This document shows positions 58,297 to 64,000 of a stretch of 64,000 nt of DNA, piece after piece. The translations under genes were made by a program, and so were the position numbers. This DNA is from an uncultured SAR324 cluster bacterium. GTDB taxonomy: Bacteria > SAR324 > NAC60-12. The stretch is from NCBI GenBank assembly GCA_905182865.1, contig CAJJCY010000001.1, positions 496,001 through 560,000 on the forward strand, written 5' to 3'. Every line of letters begins with the position of its first letter. The stretch's first letter is position 1. Below the pieces are notes generated by a model that searched no databases, was not told where the DNA came from, and saw only the letters and a program-made list of their open reading frames with translations.

Positions 58297-59559
58297 ATGA
58301 ACCATGCAAATTTTTCTGTAATCCTCATCATTCCTTCAGCGAGTTACAGGACTAATCCATTCATAGATGCAGCCACAAAACTTGACATAAATATTTTGGT
58401 AATTACCGACAAGTCTCAGGTATTCAGTGAATATTATCCAGATAACGTCATAACAATGAATTTTGAACATTGGCAGGAGAGTATAGAAAATATTCATGAA
58501 TGGTCTGAACGATATGATTTGAAAGCAGTGATAGGAGTTGATGAAGAATCCATAATTTTAGCTGCAAAACTTAGTGAGTCTCTTTGCATAGAACACAATT
58601 CATTAGAATCTGTAAAGCTGACTAAGAACAAATATCTTATGCGGAGTGAATTGAAGAAATCCGGACTGAAATCCCCGTGGTTCAAACGTTTTTCCGTTCA
58701 TGAAACACCAAAAGATATTTTTGCAGAATTAATCTTCCCTTGTGTCCTCAAACCAACATTTCTGTCCGCCAGTCAGGGTGTTCTTCGTGTTAATAGTTTT
58801 GAGGAATTTGGAAAAGGGTGTGAAATGCTGTCTGATTTGCTTGCAGAAGAGAAAGTGAAAAAAAGAGGAGGTGATCAAGCAAATTGGATTCTAGTTGAAG
58901 AATATATTCCAGGTAAAGAAGTGTCCATCGAAGGTATAGTCAACAATGGGAAATTAAAAGACTTAGCAATTTTCGATAAACCTGAGTCGCTTGAAGGTCC
59001 TATTTTCCCTGAAACAATTTTTATTACTCCCACAATTTTGGATGAGCATCTTCAATCTTCCCTGTTAGAAACAGCACAATCAGCTCTGCAGGCTTTGGGG
59101 ATAAGCAAAGGGCCGGTTCATATAGAATTACGAATTAACGATCATGGAAACTACATCCTGGAATGCGCTGCCAGGAGCATTGGAGGTTTGTGTTCTAAAG
59201 TCCTCGAATTCAAAGGAGGTATGAGCTTGGAGGAATTAATCCTGCGTTCTTCATTAGGACGGAATGTCGAAAAAACTCAACTAATTGATAAAGCTAAGGG
59301 CGTCATGATGATGCCAACTGAAAAAAGGGGTATTTTAAGAAAAATTCATGGTATAAAAGCAGCTCTTGCTGTGAAGGGAATTACTGACTTGCAAACAACA
59401 ATCAAACCCGGTGAAATGCTGGAACCCCTTCCAAAGGGGGATCGGTATCTTGGTTTTTTGTTTGCAGAAGGTAAAGATCAGGACACGGTGAAAATAGTTC
59501 TTCAAGAAGCTTGGTCAAAAATTGAAGTAGTCTCTGAGGAAGATCTGATTTTTTTATAG
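58297..59559 (+). CDS. ATP-grasp ligase family protein
   Basis: A 420-residue ATP-grasp enzyme. The pre-grasp part has VILIIPSASYRTNPFIDAA, the ATP-binding part FPCVLKPTFLSASQGVLRV and LVEEYIPGKEVSIEGIV, and the metal site HIELRINDHGNYILECAAR with GGLCSKVLEFKGG. It resembles carboxylate-amine ligases of the PurK/BacD/carnosine-synthase type, which join an amino acid to an amine or acid. The product is unknown. Confidence 0.88.
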   Translation: MNHANFSVILIIPSASYRTNPFIDAATKLDINILVITDKSQVFSEYYPDNVITMNFEHWQESIENIHEWSERYDLKAVIGVDEESIILAAKLSESLCIEHNSLESVKLTKNKYLMRSELKKSGLKSPWFKRFSVHETPKDIFAELIFPCVLKPTFLSASQGVLRVNSFEEFGKGCEMLSDLLAEEKVKKRGGDQANWILVEEYIPGKEVSIEGIVNNGKLKDLAIFDKPESLEGPIFPETIFITPTILDEHLQSSLLETAQSALQALGISKGPVHIELRINDHGNYILECAARSIGGLCSKVLEFKGGMSLEELILRSSLGRNVEKTQLIDKAKGVMMMPTEKRGILRKIHGIKAALAVKGITDLQTTIKPGEMLEPLPKGDRYLGFLFAEGKDQDTVKIVLQEAWSKIEVVSEEDLIFL

Positions 59560-59608
59560 CTGAATATTGTTTTATGACTGTTTCTATATAACCAAACAGA
59601 ATTATAAT

Positions 59609-60208
59609 CTAGAGTTTTCCAGCAAGCTCCAATAGAGCTTCATGTCCCTGACTAAAGACTGGCCAACCGTCTCCAGGAATTACAGCCTGAATGTTTTTTA
59701 TTGAAGCCATCCGTTTTATTGATTCAACGGCAAGTTCCCGATTTTTCAACTTTGCATCCGGAATTATGCACAGACAGCCTCCTTCATGAGCTCTGATAAG
59801 ATCTCCGGTAACAAGAGTTGTTTCATCAATTAGTATAGCCAATTCTCCAGGCGTTTTAGAACCGTTGAAGCTAAATACCTTTATTCCGCTTATTGGCTCA
59901 TCACCATCTTGCAACCAACCATCACAGTCTAGCGGGAATTGTTCTTTTTCTGCTAAAGGACCCCAGCATTTTGCACCTGTCAACGATAAAATTTTTGCGG
60001 CACCACGAATATGATCAGAGTTGGTTATAATCACATGAGCAGCTCCACCCAGACTTTCCAACTGCTTTTTATCATGTTCAATCAGCGGCAGGGGGTCTAT
60101 CAGTACGTTTCCCTGAGGTCGAACCCATAAAGTTCCATTGAAATCGATATTACGTTCTTCGTCAAAAACAGACCAACCGAAGAGGTCGGAACGATGAAGT
60201 TTTTTCAA
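59609..60208 (-). CDS. metallo-beta-lactamase-fold protein, altered metal motif
   Basis: A 199-residue protein with the overall beta-lactamase-like layout (NVLIDPLPLIEHD, HVIITNSDHIRGAA, LVTGDLI, AVIPGDGWPVF). The usual HxHxDH metal motif reads TNSDH, so the first two histidines are missing while Asp-His remain. The next position is GD in TGDLI. It may bind a single metal or none. It is convergent with the ATP-grasp gene. Confidence 0.75.
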   Translation of the reverse strand: MKKLHRSDLFGWSVFDEERNIDFNGTLWVRPQGNVLIDPLPLIEHDKKQLESLGGAAHVIITNSDHIRGAAKILSLTGAKCWGPLAEKEQFPLDCDGWLQDGDEPISGIKVFSFNGSKTPGELAILIDETTLVTGDLIRAHEGGCLCIIPDAKLKNRELAVESIKRMASIKNIQAVIPGDGWPVFSQGHEALLELAGKL

Positions 60209-60304
60209 AGTGTTTCCTCAATTTTAAACAAGGTTAATCAGTAAAGAGTCTTTCTATCCTAATTCAACAAAAACTCATTATTTAATATGGAAGTTAAGGT
60301 AACC

Positions 60305-61231
60305 TTATTTCGCTGAAGGCTGGTAGTAGGGATTTGTTCCGTTAGCATGGTCAGTAACATCATATATTGCTTCAATTTCAGGAATCTGTGCTTTGATCAT
60401 TACCTCAACACCCTGCTTTAAGGTAACATCAATCATTCCGCATCCCTGACAGCCACCGCCGAACTCAAGGTAGGCATTATGGTCTTTGACTTCAAGCAGA
60501 CTGACTACACCGCCATGAGAAGCAACCATTGGATTAACTTCCTCCTCTAGAACGTGCTGAATCTGCTCTTCAACAGAACCACTGATTTCTGTGATGGACA
60601 TGCTTGGATTAAATGCTTCAAGCTCACCTTTGTCATTCAAATCCACTTCGGTCCCCTCCAGATAAGGAATGGCTTCTTTAGCAACCAAAACCTGGAATTT
60701 TTCTAAATCGATGGAAATGTTTTCAACAGGAGTAGCAGATAATTCAATGAACTGAATGCTGTAGTTTGCCTTACTATCCGTTTTAGTTTCTATAATTATT
60801 GAAATACCCTTAAATTTTTCCGCAGAAGCATTGAGAAAGTTTAAAATATATTCCTGCGCTTTCTGGCTGATGTCAATAAAGGATTCATCTACACCTCCAA
60901 TCAACGAATCATAAGAATCGATGAAATAAAAGGTTTCAAATCCATTATCGTAAAGTATCTCTGCAGCCGAGAACAACTCTTTATCGTCACCGCCATATAG
61001 CATAATTTCACCTGTAAATGGCATCTGGTAGATTGAGTCTTCAAAATTTTCGAAAGGCAGATTGTGGGCTCCAGGCAGATGAGAAGTTTCGAAATCTTCA
61101 GAGCTACGCAAATCAAAGACATAAACTTTTTTGGCTTTCCTTCTTTTTTCAAAAAACTTTTTCGGAGTGAGAAGGTGGTCTTGTACATTGAACTCTTCAT
61201 CCTTGTCTGATAAATCATTGAATTTAAACAT
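60305..61231 (-). CDS. rhodanese-like domain fused to NfuA-type iron-sulfur carrier
   Basis: A 308-residue three-part protein. Residues about 20-110 form a rhodanese domain (YVFDLRSSEDFETSHLPGAH), but the active-site loop reads YGGDDKEL without the catalytic Cys. Residues about 125-215 look like a degenerate A-type (IscA/NfuA-like) domain, KAQEYILNFLNASAEKFKGI to EAIPYLEGTEVDLNDKG. Residues about 220-308 are an Nfu domain with the cluster-binding GGCQGCGM. It would carry and deliver Fe-S clusters, and lies downstream of iscU on the same strand. Confidence 0.82.
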   Translation of the reverse strand: MFKFNDLSDKDEEFNVQDHLLTPKKFFEKRRKAKKVYVFDLRSSEDFETSHLPGAHNLPFENFEDSIYQMPFTGEIMLYGGDDKELFSAAEILYDNGFETFYFIDSYDSLIGGVDESFIDISQKAQEYILNFLNASAEKFKGISIIIETKTDSKANYSIQFIELSATPVENISIDLEKFQVLVAKEAIPYLEGTEVDLNDKGELEAFNPSMSITEISGSVEEQIQHVLEEEVNPMVASHGGVVSLLEVKDHNAYLEFGGGCQGCGMIDVTLKQGVEVMIKAQIPEIEAIYDVTDHANGTNPYYQPSAK

Positions 61232-61426
61232 TTTAAGCTTAGTGCTAAGGTTCTAAATAAAAATAACTAACTAGTAACAGTTTTTCATTCAAGTTTTTTC
61301 TATGGATTGTACAACAAGTTTGGCATGTCGACTTTTTGTAAGTTTAGTTAAATGTGAGATTATTGATTAAACACTGCTACAGCAAAAAAGATAATTTGAA
61401 ACACTTTAAATTTGTGAAATTTAGCA

Positions 61427-61633
61427 TCACTCCAGTTTAATTTCACTCTCTATGGAAACTTTAATTCCAACTTCAGGAACTTCAAGGAGGACAGAAGCTT
61501 CCAACTTATCTAGTCCAGCAAGTGAATTGTTCTCAATACTACGTCTAACGGCTTGCTCAATCTCATGTTGTGACTGAACCCCTACCTTTTTAAGAAATTT
61601 ACGAATCTGCATATTCAATATTTCTTCGTTCAT
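61427..61633 (-). CDS. DUF6494-type small protein
   Basis: A 68-residue conserved small protein. It begins NEEILNMQIRKFLKKVGVQS, followed by EIEQAVRRSIEN, LDKLEASVLLEVPEVG and ends in IKLE, which is how I remember the DUF6494 family. It lies between iscU and the Nfu fusion on the same strand. Its function is unknown; the position suggests a link to Fe-S biogenesis. Confidence 0.7.
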   Translation of the reverse strand: MNEEILNMQIRKFLKKVGVQSQHEIEQAVRRSIENNSLAGLDKLEASVLLEVPEVGIKVSIESEIKLE

Positions 61634-61700
61634 TTGTATTTGTCTCCCGCTTATATTTTTTTATGCTTTCTACATTGTTATGAGTTGATTCACAATTTAA

Positions 61701-62090
61701 TCACTGAGATTCAACAGTATTTCGATTTTTATAATCACTGATTGCAGCTTTTATTGCGTCCTCAGCAAGAACAGAACAATGAATTTTAATTGGAGGAAGT
61801 TCTAAGGCATCAACTATTTCTTTGTTTTTAATTTCCTAAGCTTCATCTACACTTTGTCCTTTAACCCATTCGGTTAAAAGTGAAGATGAAGCAATTGCAG
61901 AACCACAACCGAATGTTTTGAACTTTGCATCAATTATTTTATTGTTTTCCACCTTGATTTGAAGCTTCATAACGTCACCACACTCAGGTGCGCCAACTAG
62001 CCCAGTCCCCACACCTTCTTCTTTTTTAGTGAAACTTCCAACGTTTCTTGGTTCCTTATAATGGTCTATAACTTTTTCGCTGTATGACAT
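61701..62090 (-). CDS. iscU: Fe-S scaffold IscU with an in-frame amber codon
   Basis: IscU is the scaffold on which IscS and partners build Fe-S clusters. Cluster ligands are present: Cys37 in PECGD, the second Cys in FGCGSAIASSS and the third in IKIHCSVLAEDA. The frame is interrupted by TAG at 61838-61836 (codon 85) between KGQSVDEA and EIKNKEIVDALELPP, and continues in the same frame to a TGA at 61703-61701. The full product would be 129 residues, normal for IscU. Many homologues have Gln at this site, one base from TAG. No iscS is adjacent. Confidence 0.88.
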
Positions 62091-62161
62091 GAGTCTCCTT
62101 AATTCTTTATTGTATGAAAGGTAAATCTCCTTAATTTACCAACTCCATTTAGATTAAATTT

Positions 62162-62186
62162 ATATAGTACTAAGTTAGTACTATAT
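62162..62186. promoter_or_regulatory. 25-bp palindrome, candidate IscR/Rrf2-type operator of iscU
   Basis: Perfect 11-bp arms atatagtacta (62162-62172) and tagtactatat (62176-62186) around AGT, 72 bases upstream of the iscU start. The length of 25 bp and the inner ACTA-N3-TAGT core are those of type 1 sites bound by IscR, although the flanks differ. Control by a cluster-sensing Rrf2 regulator would suit iscU and its neighbours. Confidence 0.5.
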
Positions 62187-62318
62187 TAGTAGCACAAGAT
62201 TAGTAATTATGTCAATAATTAATTTAAGAAAATGTTATTTTATGACTTCCCAAGTTTCAAGCTAATCAGAAAGTAAACTAGACTATTTGCTAAACAAGTG
62301 TCTTCACTACGTTTCTTA

Positions 62319-63829
62319 TTAAGTTCCGCAAAATGTCTCCAGAACATGCTCTTCTGGTTTCGGTGGCAGCATATATTCCGTATGACCCACTGGTTCCACG
62401 TAGGGAGATGAGAGGACTTCCAGTAGCTTCTCGAATGGTCCATAATCCCCCTCCTCCACGGCTGCTTCAAGAGCCTGCTCAACACGATGGTTACGAGGAA
62501 TAACAGCAGGATTTGTCTGACGCATTAATTCAACATGTTCGTCCGGCGTTTTGACTTCATGTGACATGCGAACTCGCCAATTCAAGGCCCATTTGTCATA
62601 GGCTCTTGCATCTTTAAATAAATATCGCAGTGAACCTTCCAGTTCCGGACTCAGAGCAGCATCACAAAGTCGGCGGAACGTCAGTGTGAAGTCGGCCTCA
62701 TTCTCCTGCATGGTATCAAGCAGGGATTGAACCAGGGCTTCATCTTCCGACTCCGATGTGAACAGTCCAAGCTTTCTGCGCATACCCGACAACCAATAGT
62801 CTTGAAATCGTTCAGGGTAGACTTCGATCACTTCCTTCGCAAGCTCAACAGCGCGATCCGGAATTTTATCAATCAATGGAAGGATCGTTTCTGCAAAGCG
62901 GGTCAGATTCCATTGTACGATATCCGGCTGGTTGCCGTAAGCATATCTACCCATATGGTCAATCGAACTAAACACCTTTGTCTGATCAAAGGTATCCATA
63001 AAAGCACATGGTCCGTAATCAATTGTTTCACCAATATGGACATATTGTCGGTATTCATAACGCCATGTATAAAACCAACTTGCATCCACTGGGCGACTAG
63101 CCGCGCATGTCGGTCCATCACCTCTTCCAGAAGTTTCAAGTAGGGGTTAGGGGCTTTTTTTGCCACTGGGTAATTTCGATCAATTACATAATCGGCGAGC
63201 TGTGTGAGAGCCTTCTCATCACGCTGCACAGCAAAATATTGAAAAGTGCCGGCACGTACATGCCCCAAGGCGACCCTTGTAAGGATCGCGCCAGGCAAAA
63301 CTTTTTCCCGATATACCGGCTCCCCGGTGGTTACAGCGCCCAACGAGCGCGTTGTCGGTATTCCAAGCGCATGCATCGCCTCGCTAATAATATATTCACG
63401 AAGCACTGGGCCGAGTGCAGCACGCCCGTCTCCTTGCCGGGAGTATGGGGTAAGTCCTGCTCCTTTGAGTTGAATATCACGGCGAAAACTAGAATTATCA
63501 ATGACTTCTCCAAGGAGAATGGCACGCCCGTCACCCAGCTGGGGAACGAACTGGCCAAATTGATGACCGGCATAGACCATAGCGAGAGGTTCAGCGCCAG
63601 GCAGGATTTGATTGCCGGAGAAAATCTCTGCCAATGCTTCCGGCTCAATCACTTCAAGGTTGATACCTAAGTCCTGAGCTAAACCGTAATTCAGTTTGAC
63701 GATACAGGGCCGCTCCACCGGTGTCGGTTTTACGCTTGCGTAGAACCGGCTTCCCAGAAGTACATAGCTGTTATCAAAGCAAATAGCGTTCTTTTTAGAC
63801 GTCTCTTTTAGCATTCTATTTTTCTTCAA
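62319..63829 (-). CDS. selO: protein adenylyltransferase SelO, frameshifted
   Basis: Pseudokinase-fold enzyme that transfers AMP to proteins (SelO/YdiU, about 500 residues). Landmarks are [62 protein letters not shown] and, after the break, [13 protein letters not shown]. The frame breaks at about 63035-63045, where one base is missing between NTDNMSI and GETIDYG. Total length is 3n+2, in line with a single deletion. The C-terminus ends [14 protein letters not shown]; this form ends in Cys-Gly-Thr, so it uses Cys rather than selenocysteine. Confidence 0.92.
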
Positions 63830-63895
63830 CCATTATTTGGAAACAATTTACGACGCTGATGCACAACCCATCTAGCTTTTTAAATGAATGAAAAA

Positions 63896-64000
63896 TTATA
63901 ATTGTTCCCATCCGGATTGTTGATGGTGAAAATTAAAGTGAGCAGGATGCAATATTTCCGCGATGATCTCCAATGATTCTACTAAACGTGGGCCAGGCCG
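63896..64000 (-). CDS. C-terminus of a BtuF-like periplasmic binding protein, partial
   Basis: From the right edge the minus strand reads RPGPRLVESLEIIAEILHP and stops at 63896-63898. This is the typical last helix of cobalamin/iron-complex binding proteins (pattern RPGPRLVEGLExLAxLLHP). Only 34 residues lie inside the window. Confidence 0.6.
   Translation of the reverse strand, partial: RPGPRLVESLEIIAEILHPAHFNFHHQQSGWEQL

Overview
The window looks like a chromosomal segment of a Gram-negative, respiring, probably marine heterotroph of moderate to low GC content. Signs of an outer membrane and aerobic metabolism are a homodimeric AceE-type pyruvate dehydrogenase, a proteobacterial-type RF1, Rho and SelO, a predicted outer-membrane barrel protein, and a complete alternative complex III operon. 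The mix of quinone-linked alternative complex III, many acyl-CoA enzymes, CaiB-type CoA transferases, MmgE/PrpD and luciferase-like proteins reminds me of SAR324-like marine lineages. That assignment is a guess: no rRNA gene is present.

Layout. 1-2236: a disrupted hypothetical gene and a basic secreted protein with three exact 28-residue repeats. 2237-7993: pyruvate dehydrogenase complex (aceE, aceF, lipoyl-E3 lpd). 8230-11161: fumC remnant, rho, rpmE, prfA. 11260-16455: dienoyl-CoA reductase, a proline racemase-family enzyme, nagA, and a nagB/gntR pair fused by a deletion that removed both 5' ends. 16611-35939: a 19-kb, single-strand catabolic cluster with its own spermidine/putrescine-type ABC transporter. 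It contains CaiD, a carnitine dehydrogenase-like protein and a BKACE protein, which together suggest degradation of gamma-butyrobetaine or carnitine (or a related quaternary amine) to glycine betaine. 35949-38928: a sugar ABC ATPase divergent from an alpha-glucosidase. 39142-43590: a fused phosphoserine aminotransferase/phosphoglycerate dehydrogenase followed by a kinase-fold protein. 43821-47094: SohB-type peptidase, MFS transporter, barrel protein. 47133-54824: alternative complex III actA-F on the minus strand. 55284-59559: class I aldolase, O-methyltransferase, ATP-grasp enzyme. 59609-62090: metallo-beta-lactamase-fold protein, rhodanese-NfuA fusion, small DUF6494-type protein and iscU, with a 25-bp palindromic operator candidate upstream of iscU. 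62319-64000: SelO and the C-terminus of a periplasmic binding protein.

Sequence quality matters here. At least ten otherwise well-conserved genes carry indels, including rho, prfA, aceF and lpd, which are normally essential or single-copy, and iscU carries an in-frame amber codon. In nearly every case the reading resumes perfectly in another frame. The simplest reading is an indel-prone assembly rather than mass gene decay. The nagB/gntR junction and the fumC remnant are different: they lack whole gene sections and look like real loss (or a misjoin). Where a gene is frameshifted I give one feature spanning all pieces and say where the frame breaks.
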